Positions 1 through 11,269 are shown, counted from the first letter of the stretch. The stretch: 64,000 nucleotides of DNA from Actinomycetales bacterium (GCA_018969585.1 JAGWYB010000002.1:1-64000); one strand, 5' to 3'. Numbers and translations: made by a program. Notes: a model not told the origin generated them from the letters alone.

Positions 1-1
1 T

Positions 2-556
2 CTTGCTCCCGGAAGATTGCTAAACGATGCAGTAATAATCGAACTGGCACGTAACAAGCCAAAGAAGCGTGAAGAATTTCTCGAATTACCTATTATAAAA
101 ATGCGTATTCGAAACGAAATTCAAATTAGCTATATCGATCGCTGGTTATCCGTTCTTAATGAGGCATACAGAATTCCTGAGGAGAATTGGCCTGAGATGC
201 GAGCTCGTGGCGATTCCTTGCCTGCCCCAAGAATTTGGCGCGAGAAATTCCCGATTGCCAACGCACAACTCCAACATGTTAGGCGAAATTTGACTGAGAT
301 CTCCGAGAAATATTCCATCCCTCAAGAAAATCTTCTTTCTCCAGAAATACTTAAGCGAATAATTTTTAATAATGGAAAGGAAAGTCCAACTCCTGATTCA
401 CCTTCGGCACGCCTTAATTTGGTGGAAGTTCTAGGCGCACTCGGGGCTCGTAAATGGCAGATCGATTTGGTGATTGATGCGATTTCTAGGGCGAGGTGCG
501 AAACCGAGCCTCCGAGAGAGCCTGAACCGCCCGAACCCGTTCATACAACCTCATAA
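2..556 (+). CDS. rnd: Ribonuclease D / HRDC-domain protein, 3' part (5' end outside window)
   Basis: Frame is open upstream of the track start (LAPGRLLNDAVIIELA...); HRDC-like C-terminal region resembling RNase D. Confidence 0.75.
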   Translation, partial: LAPGRLLNDAVIIELARNKPKKREEFLELPIIKMRIRNEIQISYIDRWLSVLNEAYRIPEENWPEMRARGDSLPAPRIWREKFPIANAQLQHVRRNLTEISEKYSIPQENLLSPEILKRIIFNNGKESPTPDSPSARLNLVEVLGALGARKWQIDLVIDAISRARCETEPPREPEPPEPVHTTS

Positions 557-565
557 AGTGACCCT

Positions 566-593
566 AATTACGCAACATAAAAGTTGCGTAATT
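566..593. promoter_or_regulatory. Perfect inverted repeat AATTACGCAAC-ataaaa-GTTGCGTAATT upstream of FTR1
   Basis: 11-bp perfect arms, 6-nt spacer; lies between rnd stop (556) and FTR1 start (620). Confidence 0.6.
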
Positions 594-619
594 CAATTAT
601 CCGCCCTAGCCTTCGCTTT

Positions 620-1447
620 ATGTTAAGTAGCTTCTTGATCGCCCTCCGTGAGGGTTTGGAGGCTGCCCTTATCGTGGGAATCCTGGTCGCATATGTTGTA
701 AAGACGGATCGGCGATTTCTCCTCACTCCAATTTGGACAGGCGTTGGAGCTGCACTCGGGCTGAGCATCGCCCTGGGTGGATTTTTAGGGTTCACATCAT
801 CCGAGTTGTCGGAACGAGGAGAGACCTTTTTTGCTGGAACCACCTCCGTAGTCGCTGTTGCGCTCGTAACAGGGATGGTCTTCTGGCTAAAGCGAACCGC
901 ACGTGCGCTGCGAGATGAACTGCATGGAAAAGTTGAAGAAGCGGCGATGGTCGGGCCGATTGCACTCTCAGCCGCAGCCTTTTTCGCGGTAGCGCGAGAG
1001 GGGCTGGAGACTGTTCTTTTTCTCTATTCAAATTTCCGCACGGTTGGATCCAAGACTCCGGTCGTTTTTGGCCTTTTAATTGGTCTGGCACTTGCGATAT
1101 CTCTCGGTTACCTCATTTACCGTCGCGCAATTAATCTAAATCTCTCCAAGTTCTTCAACATCACTGGCGTTGCCTTAATTGTTGTCGCTGCAGGAGTTCT
1201 CTCGTACGCAGTTCACGAATTCCAAGAGCTCGGTTGGCTTCCTGGCGAGACATCGTATATCTGGGATGTAACCAGTTGGTTGGCACCAGACTCACTAGTG
1301 GGATCGCTCCTAGCGGGAACTATTGGATTCGATACCTCAACTTCGTGGCTTCAGTTCCTTGTTTGGATCACATATCTAGCCGCAGTTATTGCCCTTTATT
1401 TACGCACCACCAGCAAAGCCCCGGTCGCGGCCGCTTCAGCCAAGTAA
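620..1447 (+). CDS. FTR1 family iron permease
   Basis: REGLEAALIVGI and AREGLETVLF motifs of FTR1/EfeU; 7-TM type protein. ATG at 620 preferred over the track start at 584, which lies inside the inverted repeat. Confidence 0.9.
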   Translation: MLSSFLIALREGLEAALIVGILVAYVVKTDRRFLLTPIWTGVGAALGLSIALGGFLGFTSSELSERGETFFAGTTSVVAVALVTGMVFWLKRTARALRDELHGKVEEAAMVGPIALSAAAFFAVAREGLETVLFLYSNFRTVGSKTPVVFGLLIGLALAISLGYLIYRRAINLNLSKFFNITGVALIVVAAGVLSYAVHEFQELGWLPGETSYIWDVTSWLAPDSLVGSLLAGTIGFDTSTSWLQFLVWITYLAAVIALYLRTTSKAPVAAASAK

Positions 1448-1480
1448 CAAAAGGCTTCTACCGGCGAGTAGGGTTCTGCC

Positions 1481-2686
1481 ATGAAAACTGCTACCGCCAA
1501 AACCAACGTTGTATTAGTCGATGCCGTCCGCACACCCTTTGGAAAAGCCGGAAGTCTCTATCAAGGAACTAGAGCGGATGACATCGTCATCCGATGCATA
1601 AGGGGTTTGCTCGAGAGAAATCCGCAAGTTAATCCACGTGAAATTGATGATGTTGCGATTGCTGCTGCGACCCAGTTTGGTGATCAAGGAATGAATATTG
1701 GCCGTTCAGCAACAATCCTTGCTGGCATTCCAAATACTGTGCCAGGTTATTCGGTTGATCGTTGGTGTGCTGGTGCGATGACTTCTGTAACGACACTCGC
1801 TGGCGCAATACACATGGGCGCTTACAACTTAGCAATCGCTGGCGGTGTTGAACATATGGGAAATCACCCAATGGGTGAAGGAATGGATCCAAATCCTCGA
1901 TATTTAGCGGAGAAAATAGTTGATACCGATGCACTTTCAATGGGAAATACTGCCGAGAGATTGCACGATAAGTTTCCGCATCTGACAAAAGAGCGGGCTG
2001 ATAAGTACGCCCTAAATTCACAATTAAAAACAGCATCTGCTTATAAAGCGGGCAAAATCCAACCGAACTTAATTCCGGTTGCTGTGAGAAATCCAGAACA
2101 AGGTTGGGGCGTTGCAACAATTGACGAACCACCAAGACCTGGCACCACACTTGAAGCGCTAGCTGCGCTAAAGACGCCATTTAGACCAAATGGTCGAGTT
2201 ACCCCCGGAAATGCAGCTGGATTAAACGATGGCGCAACTGCTGCCTTACTCGCAAGTGAGAAGAAGGCCCAAGAACTCGGACTTTCAATTAAGGCAAAAT
2301 TAGTAACTTTTGCTTTTGCTGGAGTCGAACCTGAAATTATGGGATATGGACCTGTGCCTTCGACAATTAAGGCGTTGGAATTAGCTGGATTGGGAATTGA
2401 AGATATCGGTCTTTTTGAAATTAATGAGGCTTTTTCGATTCAAGTACTCTCATTCTTGGATTATTTTGGAATTGCCGATGACGATCCCAGAGTCAATATT
2501 TATGGCGGAGCGATTGCTGTAGGACATCCGCTCGCCTCGTCCGGAATTCGACTTATGCTCAACCTCGCTGAAGGATTCAAAGAGCATCCTGAGGTGCGCT
2601 ACGGAATAACCACAATGTGCATCGGACTCGGAATGGGCGGCACGGTAATTTGGGAAAACCCTCACTTTAATGCGAAGGGCAATTGA
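1481..2686 (+). CDS. fadA: Acetyl-CoA acyltransferase (thiolase)
   Basis: Thiolase motifs: DRWCAGAMTS, NEAF, GGAIAVGHPLASSG, CIGLGMGG. Confidence 0.92.
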   Translation: MKTATAKTNVVLVDAVRTPFGKAGSLYQGTRADDIVIRCIRGLLERNPQVNPREIDDVAIAAATQFGDQGMNIGRSATILAGIPNTVPGYSVDRWCAGAMTSVTTLAGAIHMGAYNLAIAGGVEHMGNHPMGEGMDPNPRYLAEKIVDTDALSMGNTAERLHDKFPHLTKERADKYALNSQLKTASAYKAGKIQPNLIPVAVRNPEQGWGVATIDEPPRPGTTLEALAALKTPFRPNGRVTPGNAAGLNDGATAALLASEKKAQELGLSIKAKLVTFAFAGVEPEIMGYGPVPSTIKALELAGLGIEDIGLFEINEAFSIQVLSFLDYFGIADDDPRVNIYGGAIAVGHPLASSGIRLMLNLAEGFKEHPEVRYGITTMCIGLGMGGTVIWENPHFNAKGN

Positions 2687-2688
2687 TT

Positions 2689-4788
2689 ATGAGCGAATCT
2701 AGCGCACCAGAAGAAGTAGTAACGCGCGCGTTACTTAGAGATGTTGATCTCTCGCTATTCGGCTTCAATGGGAAACTCTCTCTTATCTCTCTAGATAATG
2801 GAATGGACCATAACCGTCCAAATACTTTAGGCCAAAAATCATTACAAGAGTTAGATGCAGCTTTAACCAGCGCAGAATCAAGCGATTCGGTAGCTATCGC
2901 AATTACAGGTAAGCCATTTATTTTTGCCGCGGGTGCTGATCTTTCAGGATTACCTTTTCTTAACGATAAGAAAATAGCCTTACAAATTGGTAAATATGGA
3001 CACGATCTTTTCAAGCGTTTGGGTCGAAGCAAAAAGCCTACATTCGCATTTATTAATGGCTTAGCCCTTGGTGGCGGACTTGAAATAGGGTTACATTGCA
3101 ACTACCGCACTCTCGCAGGAACTGCATTTACCGCTCTGCCTGAGTGTTTTCTAGGATTAGTTCCAGGTTGGGGCGGCGCAACAATTCTCCCCAAATTAAT
3201 TGGTCCGGAAAGAGCCGTTAAAGTAATCATTCAAAACGCACTCAACAACAACACCATGATGAAGGCAAAAGATGCGCTAGAACTTGGCGTGGTTGATGCG
3301 GTTTTTGAACCTGCTGACTTCTTAGAGAAGTCCTGTGCATTTGCCGCAAGTATCCTCTCTGGCAAGAAGAAGATTGAGCGAAACGACTTTACAAAAGATG
3401 CTGCCGCCTGGGAGAAAGCAATTGGGATCGGCAAGGCTGCGGTAGCGAAGAAATATGGTGGCGCCGAAATAGAGTCACCAAGACGAGCCTTGGAATTGAT
3501 AGCAGAAGCTAGAACTAACACCTTAGATCAGGGCTTTGATGCAGAAGATCAAGTGTTAGCCGAACTAGTGATGAGTGATCCACTTCGTGCCTCTCTATAT
3601 GCGTTTAATTTAATTCAAAAGAAACGTAAGAAAGTTGAAGGCGCTCCGAAGCCAGCCTTAGCTCGAAAAGTAACTCGAGTTGGAATTGTTGGCGCAGGTT
3701 TGATGGCTTCACAACTCGCACTCCTATTCATGAGAAATTTGAAGGTTCCAGTTGTAATTACAGACCTCGACCAAGCGCGCGTTGAGAAAGGCATCTCTTG
3801 GATCCACTCTGAAATTGATAAATTGGTTGAGAAAAAGCGATTACATGAGGAAGGCGCTCGCCGCTTAAAGGGACTCATAACCGGTTCAGTCGACCAGAAA
3901 ATTTTTGCCAATTGTGACTTTATTATCGAAGCGGTATTTGAAGAACTATCAATTAAGCAGAAGTTATTTAAGGATTTAGAGAAGATAATCACTCCCGAAT
4001 GTGTGTTGGCAACGAATACCTCGTCACTCTCAGTCGAGAAGATGGGCGAAGGGCTAAATAATCCTGAGCGCGTTGTTGGATTCCATTTCTTCAATCCAGT
4101 CTCTGTTATGCCGCTGCTAGAGATAGCTCGAACTTCTAAGACAGATGATGCAACCACGGCTACTGCTGTATCAGTTGGTAAAGATCTAAAGAAGACGATG
4201 ATTATCTGTAAGGATGCGCCAGGTTTTGTAGTAAACCGCTTACTTACTCGCTTTATGGGTGAAGTAACCGACGCGATTGATGAAGGTACGCCATATGACA
4301 TCGCCGATAGCGCCCTACGGCCCCTTGGTTTCCCGATGTCACCACTTGAGCTATTTGGTCTAGTCGGACCAGGTGTCGCGCTACACGTAGCAAAGACGCT
4401 TAATGCGAATTTAGGTCCGCGCTACAAGATTTCTCCAACGGTCACAAGATTGGTGGAGCAGCAAGTGAAGTCTTTCTATGTTAAAGATGAAGATGGGAAA
4501 TTAAATCCAAATCCGCAAGCGCTCGGTTTAGTTGAAAAAGGAAACTCTCCTTCAACTTCAGAGCAAGTTAGGCAGCGCGCGTTAAAAGCTCTTGCTGAGG
4601 AAGCGAAGATGATGCTTGATGAAGGCGTCGTCGCTACGCCATCAGAGATTGATCTCTGCATGCTTTTAGGGGCAGGTTGGCCGATGCACCTTGGCGGAAT
4701 ATTGCCTTACTTAGATCGTGAAGGAATTAGCGTTGCGGTTTCTGGTCAACGTTTCCATCCGCCTGGAGTCGCTTCGCTTCCTGAGTAA
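2689..4788 (+). CDS. fadB: Enoyl-CoA hydratase / 3-hydroxyacyl-CoA dehydrogenase multifunctional protein
   Basis: N-terminal crotonase fold (AAGADLSG, GGGLEIGLHC), Rossmann GxGxM (VGIVGAGLMAS), HCDH domain (GFHFFNPVSVMPLLE). ATG at 2689. Confidence 0.9.
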   Translation: MSESSAPEEVVTRALLRDVDLSLFGFNGKLSLISLDNGMDHNRPNTLGQKSLQELDAALTSAESSDSVAIAITGKPFIFAAGADLSGLPFLNDKKIALQIGKYGHDLFKRLGRSKKPTFAFINGLALGGGLEIGLHCNYRTLAGTAFTALPECFLGLVPGWGGATILPKLIGPERAVKVIIQNALNNNTMMKAKDALELGVVDAVFEPADFLEKSCAFAASILSGKKKIERNDFTKDAAAWEKAIGIGKAAVAKKYGGAEIESPRRALELIAEARTNTLDQGFDAEDQVLAELVMSDPLRASLYAFNLIQKKRKKVEGAPKPALARKVTRVGIVGAGLMASQLALLFMRNLKVPVVITDLDQARVEKGISWIHSEIDKLVEKKRLHEEGARRLKGLITGSVDQKIFANCDFIIEAVFEELSIKQKLFKDLEKIITPECVLATNTSSLSVEKMGEGLNNPERVVGFHFFNPVSVMPLLEIARTSKTDDATTATAVSVGKDLKKTMIICKDAPGFVVNRLLTRFMGEVTDAIDEGTPYDIADSALRPLGFPMSPLELFGLVGPGVALHVAKTLNANLGPRYKISPTVTRLVEQQVKSFYVKDEDGKLNPNPQALGLVEKGNSPSTSEQVRQRALKALAEEAKMMLDEGVVATPSEIDLCMLLGAGWPMHLGGILPYLDREGISVAVSGQRFHPPGVASLPE

Positions 4789-6658
4789 AACTTCGGGAAT
4801 ACCAGCCAACAATTTGGCGAGCAATCGCTTGTGAAGTGATGCCTAAATCCTCGAGAATTTGATTTCGCTTTGCATGTTCAAAAAACTCAAGCGGGGCACC
4901 AATAGAGTGAATCGGGATATCTAAATCAAGAGCCCTAAATCCCTCAGATAGAGTGCTTGCTATTCCGCCGTGAGATATTCCATCTTCAACAACGACAATT
5001 TGAGAGTATTTCTCCGCTAATTTCGCAAGAAAATCTATGGGTAAGGGCTTTACCCAACGCGGATCAATTACGGTAACACCGACGCCTTCTCTGTTTGCCT
5101 GAATTGCTGCATCAACGGAGATTTGAGCTAGCGCGCCGACAGAAATCAACAAAATATCTGAAGTTTCACCTCGGTAAAGAAAATCAATTCCATCTCGACT
5201 CTCAAAAGCAGGTATTTCGGCTCCGATGATTCCCTTGGGGTATCGCAAAAGTGATGGAGTCTTTAAATCGATAGATTCGGCAAGTAATTCTTTTAACCGA
5301 ATTCCGTCTCGTGGGGCGGCGACTTTTAAATTTGGAACTATTCCAGTTAGTGCCAAATCCCAAACACCATTATGAGAAGGGCCATCATCGCCGGTAAATC
5401 CAGCGCGATCCAATACAAAAGTAACGCCCGCATTATGAAGTGAAACATCAAGTAAGACTTGGTCAAAAGCTCTATTAAGGAAGGTGGAATAGACCGAAAC
5501 CACGGGATGCAGCCCGGAGTAAGCAAGACCTGCGGCCGAGGTAACGGCATGTTGTTCCGCGATACCAACGTCAAAGGTGCGATCTGGAAACCGCTTCTGG
5601 AATTTATCTAAACCGGTTGGTCCTAACATGGCAGCGGTAATTGCGACAACCTCTTTTCGGTTTTGACCAATTTCAATTAGCGCATCTGAAAATTCTTCTG
5701 TCCAGGTTCTTCCAGCCTTAGCTATTGATTCACCAGTTTCTGGGTCGACAACACCGACCGCGTGAAATTTTTCAGCTTCATCATTAATTGCGGGTGCATG
5801 CCCTCGACCCTTTTCGGTAATGGCATGGACAATTACTGGTCCCTCAAATTTCTTGGCTTTAACTAATGTTCGCTCAAGAGCGGCTATATCGTGACCGTCA
5901 ACTGGTCCTAGATATTTCAATCCTAAATCTTCAAACATTCCTTGCGGAGCAACGATATCTTTCAAACCTTTTTTCATTCCGTGTAAGGTTTCATAAATCG
6001 GATGCCCAACTACTGGGGTGCGCTCAAGAACTCCTTTACCCCATTGCAGAAAGCGCTCATAACCTTTTGTTGCTCTTAAGGTGGATAAGTAGGTTGCAAC
6101 TCCACCAATTGTTGGCGAATATGAGCGCTCGTTATCATTCACAACAATTACTAATCTCAAATTTTTCTGGGCTGCAATGTTGTTTAACGCTTCCCAGGCC
6201 ATCCCACCGGTTAGCGCACCATCTCCAACGACCGCTACTACCGTTCGATCTGTTATTCCTTGCAGGCTAAAACCCTTTGCAATCCCTTCGGACCAAGATA
6301 GCGCCGCAGATGCGTGAGAATTTTCAACAACATCGTGCGCACTCTCTGCACGATTTGGATAACCAGCTAATCCCCCGCGTTGGCGGAGCAAATCAAAACC
6401 TTCAATCCGCCCGGTGAGAATTTTATGAACATAAGACTGGTGTCCGGTGTCAAAAATAATTACATCATGAGGAGACTGGAATGTGCGGTGGATAGCGATT
6501 GTTAATTCGACTACACCAAGATTTGGGCCAAGGTGTCCGCCGGTTCGTGAAACCTTCTCAATCAGAAATTCTCTAATCTCGCTCGATAATTCGATTAACT
6601 CGTCCTCATTTAACCTGAACAGGTCAGAAGGGGCGGTGAGCCTTGGAAGGTAACGCAT
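4727..6658 (-). CDS. dxs: 1-deoxy-D-xylulose-5-phosphate synthase
   Basis: GGHLGPNLGVVELTIA, GDGALTGGMAWEALNN, DRAGFTGDDGPSHNG. Confidence 0.95.
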   Translation of the reverse strand: MRYLPRLTAPSDLFRLNEDELIELSSEIREFLIEKVSRTGGHLGPNLGVVELTIAIHRTFQSPHDVIIFDTGHQSYVHKILTGRIEGFDLLRQRGGLAGYPNRAESAHDVVENSHASAALSWSEGIAKGFSLQGITDRTVVAVVGDGALTGGMAWEALNNIAAQKNLRLVIVVNDNERSYSPTIGGVATYLSTLRATKGYERFLQWGKGVLERTPVVGHPIYETLHGMKKGLKDIVAPQGMFEDLGLKYLGPVDGHDIAALERTLVKAKKFEGPVIVHAITEKGRGHAPAINDEAEKFHAVGVVDPETGESIAKAGRTWTEEFSDALIEIGQNRKEVVAITAAMLGPTGLDKFQKRFPDRTFDVGIAEQHAVTSAAGLAYSGLHPVVSVYSTFLNRAFDQVLLDVSLHNAGVTFVLDRAGFTGDDGPSHNGVWDLALTGIVPNLKVAAPRDGIRLKELLAESIDLKTPSLLRYPKGIIGAEIPAFESRDGIDFLYRGETSDILLISVGALAQISVDAAIQANREGVGVTVIDPRWVKPLPIDFLAKLAEKYSQIVVVEDGISHGGIASTLSEGFRALDLDIPIHSIGAPLEFFEHAKRNQILEDLGITSQAIARQIVGWYSRSFTQEAKRLQADGNVDQKPQR

Positions 6659-6679
6659 GTAAATAATCTTAACTAACTA

Positions 6680-9337
6680 TTAGCCAACTAGTGTTCTGAG
6701 AACGTACTGCATGATTCCACCGTGGCGATAGTAATCTGCCTCGCCCGGAGTATCGATACGTATTTTGGCTTGAAACTCTTTTGTTCCGGCTTTTACTTTA
6801 ACAAATTCTGGGATTCTTCCGTTATTTAGTTCGGTAACGCCAGAGATGCTGAAAGTTTCAGATCCAGTGATTCCAAGACTTTCACAATTCTGATTATCAA
6901 GAAATTGCAATGGTAGAACTCCCATACCTATCAAATTAGATCGATGAATTCTCTCAAATGATTCTGCGATGACCGCGCGAACCCCAAGCAACGCCGTTCC
7001 CTTTGCTGCCCAATCTCGTGAAGATCCAGATCCATATTCTTTACCTGCAAGTATTACTAGAGGAATATTTGCGGCCTGATATGCCATTGATGCTTCATAA
7101 ATCGTCGTTTGCTCTCCATTGTTAAGAAAGTTTCTAGTAAACCCACCCTCAACGCCATCTAGTAATTGATTCTTCAGTCGGATATTTGCAAAAGTTCCCC
7201 GAATCATTACTTCGTGATTGCCTCGGCGTGAACCATATGAATTGAAGTCTGCTTTTTCAACGCCGTGCGCCATTAAGTACTTGCCAGCCGGTGAATCAGC
7301 TTTTATAGAACCAGCCGGTGAAATATGGTCAGTCGTAACTGAATCCCCCAATTTCGCTAACACTCGCGCATTTTGGATATCAACTACCGGACGTGGAGTT
7401 TTAGGCATGCCATCAAAATATGGCGGTCTTCTAACATAGGTCGAATTAGCATCCCATTCAAAGACTTTACCGCTCGGCGTATCCAACGAAGTCCATCTAT
7501 GGTCGCCAGCGAAAACACTTGCATAATCTTTTCGGAACATCTCAGATGAGATTACGGAGTCAATAACTGATTGGACTTCGTCCGGCGTTGGCCAGATATC
7601 TTTCAAAAATACTGCCTTGCCATTCGAATCCATACCAATTGGATCTTTTTCAAAATCATGATCCATTGAACCGGCTAGTGCGTAAGCCACAACAAGTGGA
7701 GGTGAGGCAAGATAATTCATCTTTACATCTGGGCTTATTCGGCCTTCAAAATTTCTATTTCCCGATAAAACAGCCGCGACAGCAAGATCGTTCTCATTTA
7801 TCGCTTTACTAACCTCACTTGGAAGTGGTCCTGAATTACCTATGCAAGTTACGCACCCATAACCGACCAGATTAAATCCAAGTTTCTCGAGATATGGAGT
7901 TAACCCGGCTTTCTCATAGTAATTTGTCACCACTTTAGAGCCAGGAGCAAGAGTCGTCTTAACCCAGGGTTTGCTGGTGAGACCTCTCTCCGACGCTTTC
8001 TTCGCAAGTATTCCGGCTCCAATCATCACGCTCGGGTTCGATGTGTTTGTGCACGAAGTAATTGAGGCGATTACAACTGAACCGTGTTTAACACTTCCAG
8101 TTCTGCCGTTTACATTAACGGCTACTTCACCATTCGCAGATTTCTCACCGAGATAACCAGGTAGGGATTTCTGGAAGGAATTTTTGGCTTCCGTGAGTGG
8201 AACTCGATCCTGCGGTCTCTTTGGTCCAGCTATTGATGGCACAACTGTCGCAAGATCAAGTTCTAAGTGCTCTGAGTATCTTGGTGTGGCATCCGGATCG
8301 TGCCAAATCCCAAGGGTCTTTGAGTAACTTTCTACTAACTCAAGTTGTTCACGGCTACGACCAGTTAGCTCCATATAGCGCAGCGTTTCTTCATCTATTG
8401 GGAAGATGGCCACTGTTGAGCCATATTCAGGAGACATATTTCCGATAGTGGCTCGATTAGCCATAGGCAAGGCACTTACGCCAGGCCCGTAGAACTCTAC
8501 AAATTTTCCAACGACACCATGTTTACGTAACATCTCAGTAATCGTTAAAACTAAATCTGTCGCTGTTGTTCCAACAGGCAGTGACCCCTTCAACTTGAAA
8601 CCTACAACGCGCGGAATCAACATTGAGACCGGCTGACCTAAGAGTGCCGCCTCAGCTTCGATTCCTCCTACGCCCCATCCCAATACGCCCAAACCATTGA
8701 CCATGGTTGTGTGAGAGTCAGTTCCAACAACGGTATCTGGGTAAGCACGAAGTTTTCCGGCGACTTCTCTAGTCATAATGACTCGAGCTAAATATTCAAT
8801 ATTTACCTGATGAACAATTCCAGTACCCGGGGGTACTACTTTGAATTCATCAAATGCAGTCTGTCCCCATCGAAGGAATCGGTATCGCTCAGTATTGCGC
8901 TGGTATTCGATATCTACATTTTCTTGAAAAGCTGAGGAAGTTCCGTATCTATCTGCAATAACTGAGTGATCAATAACCAATTCAGCTGGCGCTAATGGAT
9001 TAACTTTCGTTGGATCTCCACCTAATTCGACAATCGCTTCCCGCATTGTTGCGAGATCAACAATGCATGGAACTCCTGTGAAATCTTGCATGATTACTCG
9101 AGCGGGCGTGAATTGAATTTCAGTATCCGGTTGAGAATCTGGATTCCATTCCGCCAACGCTTTTATCTGGGCAGCTGTGATATTCGCGCCATCTTCAGTG
9201 CGTAATAAATTTTCCAAGAGAATCTTCAGCGAGAACGGCAACGAGGCCGCTTGGTTGAGTTTTGTGATATCGAAAATCTCGTAAGTCTTACCAGATACCG
9301 ATAGATCCCTTCTGGCTCCGAAGGAATTTTTGCTCAT
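6680..9337 (-). CDS. acnA: Aconitate hydratase
   Basis: [55 protein letters not shown]. Confidence 0.95.
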   Translation of the reverse strand: MSKNSFGARRDLSVSGKTYEIFDITKLNQAASLPFSLKILLENLLRTEDGANITAAQIKALAEWNPDSQPDTEIQFTPARVIMQDFTGVPCIVDLATMREAIVELGGDPTKVNPLAPAELVIDHSVIADRYGTSSAFQENVDIEYQRNTERYRFLRWGQTAFDEFKVVPPGTGIVHQVNIEYLARVIMTREVAGKLRAYPDTVVGTDSHTTMVNGLGVLGWGVGGIEAEAALLGQPVSMLIPRVVGFKLKGSLPVGTTATDLVLTITEMLRKHGVVGKFVEFYGPGVSALPMANRATIGNMSPEYGSTVAIFPIDEETLRYMELTGRSREQLELVESYSKTLGIWHDPDATPRYSEHLELDLATVVPSIAGPKRPQDRVPLTEAKNSFQKSLPGYLGEKSANGEVAVNVNGRTGSVKHGSVVIASITSCTNTSNPSVMIGAGILAKKASERGLTSKPWVKTTLAPGSKVVTNYYEKAGLTPYLEKLGFNLVGYGCVTCIGNSGPLPSEVSKAINENDLAVAAVLSGNRNFEGRISPDVKMNYLASPPLVVAYALAGSMDHDFEKDPIGMDSNGKAVFLKDIWPTPDEVQSVIDSVISSEMFRKDYASVFAGDHRWTSLDTPSGKVFEWDANSTYVRRPPYFDGMPKTPRPVVDIQNARVLAKLGDSVTTDHISPAGSIKADSPAGKYLMAHGVEKADFNSYGSRRGNHEVMIRGTFANIRLKNQLLDGVEGGFTRNFLNNGEQTTIYEASMAYQAANIPLVILAGKEYGSGSSRDWAAKGTALLGVRAVIAESFERIHRSNLIGMGVLPLQFLDNQNCESLGITGSETFSISGVTELNNGRIPEFVKVKAGTKEFQAKIRIDTPGEADYYRHGGIMQYVLRTLVG

Positions 9338-9383
9338 ACGCCCATCCTAACTTGGTTCGAAATCACGCTTCTACTTAGGCGCC

Positions 9384-10529
9384 CTAACTTCTGATGAACC
9401 TCGCCACACATTCCATATGCTGCGTCATGGGGAACAAGTCAAAAGCGCGAAGTGTGTCCATCGCATAGGAGCGAGTCGTTAGATATCCAGCATCTCGGGC
9501 AAGCGCCGCTGGATCACATGCAACATAGATAACAGTTCTGGGAGCCAAACGAACAATCTCATTTAAAACTTTTGCTCCAGCGCCAGATCGGGGCGGGTCC
9601 AAGATAACCAAATCGCAACTTGAGAGTTTCTGAATCTCTTTTTCAACTCGGCCAGAACAGATTTCCACGTTATTGGCTGTAGCGAAGTTCCATTTGGCAT
9701 CGCTTATCGCAGATTCCGACTCTTCTACCAAAGTTAATCGTCCACCTAAACCGATAACTTTCAAAGACGGTGACGTTAGGACTCCAATGCCTGAATATAG
9801 ATCGACTACATGATCACCGGCGCGATAGCCAGCAAGCATCGTTACAACATCACTCAAAAGCGATGGCGCATTTTTATGGCTCTGCCAGAAACTTTCAAGT
9901 GACACTTCAAATTTCTGGCCGCTAACTTCGTAAGGTAATCGATCTGATTTACTCAAATCTGAGTGAGTATTTCCGAGCCCGTCAACCACGACTTCGATTT
10001 TTGATCCTGGTTCCAAATTCTGTGAATTTAAAGCGTCAATTGATATTTTCGGATCGGCTATTTTGCATGATTCAATTTCAATTAAATCATTACTTCTTGA
10101 TTGGAACATGGCAACTCTTCGATTCTTGCTGATGTTGAACTCCATTCGAGTCCGCCACCCGAAAATCGGAGGCACTTCCTCAACTTGAACGTCAACTTCC
10201 ATATTTGCAAGTCTCTGGAACTGTTCCTTGATGATGTGTGTCTTAAATTCTCGTTGCTTTGCCGGGGTTATATGTTGGAAGTCGCAGCCACCGCATCCGT
10301 TCGGCCTTGCGTAACTGCACTCAGCATCCCTTCGGTCAGGTGACGGTGAGAGAACTTTTATGCAATCTGCTCGCGCAAAACTTTTCGAAATCTCTGTGAC
10401 TTTAGCAATGACTCGTTCACCAGTAATTGCATGGCGCACAAAAACTACGCGTCCCTCGAATCTCGCGACAAAATGACCGCCATGCGCAACCGGACCAATT
10501 TCAACTTCCAGTTCATCACCAATGTTCAT
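9384..10529 (-). CDS. TRAM-domain class I SAM-dependent RNA methyltransferase (TrmA/RumA-like)
   Basis: N-terminal TRAM, Cys-rich Fe-S motif CSYARPNGCGGCDFQH, DLYSGIGVLT, LDPPRSGAG, YVACDP. Confidence 0.88.
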   Translation of the reverse strand: MNIGDELEVEIGPVAHGGHFVARFEGRVVFVRHAITGERVIAKVTEISKSFARADCIKVLSPSPDRRDAECSYARPNGCGGCDFQHITPAKQREFKTHIIKEQFQRLANMEVDVQVEEVPPIFGWRTRMEFNISKNRRVAMFQSRSNDLIEIESCKIADPKISIDALNSQNLEPGSKIEVVVDGLGNTHSDLSKSDRLPYEVSGQKFEVSLESFWQSHKNAPSLLSDVVTMLAGYRAGDHVVDLYSGIGVLTSPSLKVIGLGGRLTLVEESESAISDAKWNFATANNVEICSGRVEKEIQKLSSCDLVILDPPRSGAGAKVLNEIVRLAPRTVIYVACDPAALARDAGYLTTRSYAMDTLRAFDLFPMTQHMECVARFIRS

Positions 10530-10603
10530 TTCGCCCCTAGTTTTATTTCGGTTTCCTGCGTGGATTCGTATATTGCGCTATTGCGGGTGTAAATTCTCTC
10601 ATT

Positions 10604-11269
10604 GTGCACATCGTGATTATGGGATGCGGGCGCGTTGGTTCTACGTTAGCGAGAGATTTTCAAGCGCTAGGTCACTCAGTATCTGTTATTGATCAGGATC
10701 GAGAGGCTTTTCGCAGACTTGGGGCTGACTTCAATGGCTTGACTGTCGCTGGTATTGGATTTGATCGCGATACGCTAATCGAGGCCGGAATACAGCGAGC
10801 AGATGCATTTGCAGCTGTATCTGATGGAGATAACTCAAATATTTTGGCAGCGCGAGTTGCGCGCGAAACTTATGGCGTTAAAAATGTTGTTGCTCGAATC
10901 TACGATCCAGGTAGAGCAGAAATCTATCAACGACTTGGCATTCCAACAGTAGCGACAGTTCTATGGACCACCGATCAAATCATGCGAAGAATTCTTCCAA
11001 CTGGTGCGAAATCGCAATGGCAAGACGCGTCTGGTCGAGTTCAACTTGTCGAATCATCACTTCACTCAGGTTGGTTCGGAAATCAAGTTCTTTCAATAGA
11101 AAAATTAACTAAAGCCAGAGTAGCTTTTGTTACTCGTTTAGGAGAAGGTTTGATTCCTGATGAGCATTCGGTACTTCAGGAGGGCGATGTCGTACATCTA
11201 CTAGTTACCGAAGATGAATTGAAAAATGTCGATGCGGCGCTGAAGAATCCTCCCGGAGAAAAACGATGA
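10604..11269 (+). CDS. TrkA-family potassium uptake NAD-binding protein (CeoB-like)
   Basis: GCGRVGSTLA Rossmann + TrkA-C domain; paired with next gene. Confidence 0.9.
   Translation: MHIVIMGCGRVGSTLARDFQALGHSVSVIDQDREAFRRLGADFNGLTVAGIGFDRDTLIEAGIQRADAFAAVSDGDNSNILAARVARETYGVKNVVARIYDPGRAEIYQRLGIPTVATVLWTTDQIMRRILPTGAKSQWQDASGRVQLVESSLHSGWFGNQVLSIEKLTKARVAFVTRLGEGLIPDEHSVLQEGDVVHLLVTEDELKNVDAALKNPPGEKR

Noticed and set aside
1629-2180. 183-aa minus-strand ORF antisense to fadA
   Set aside because: Shadow ORF opposite a clear thiolase; no domain match recognised.
3615-4301. 228-aa minus-strand ORF antisense to fadB
   Set aside because: Ser/Thr-rich shadow ORF on the opposite strand of a conserved gene.
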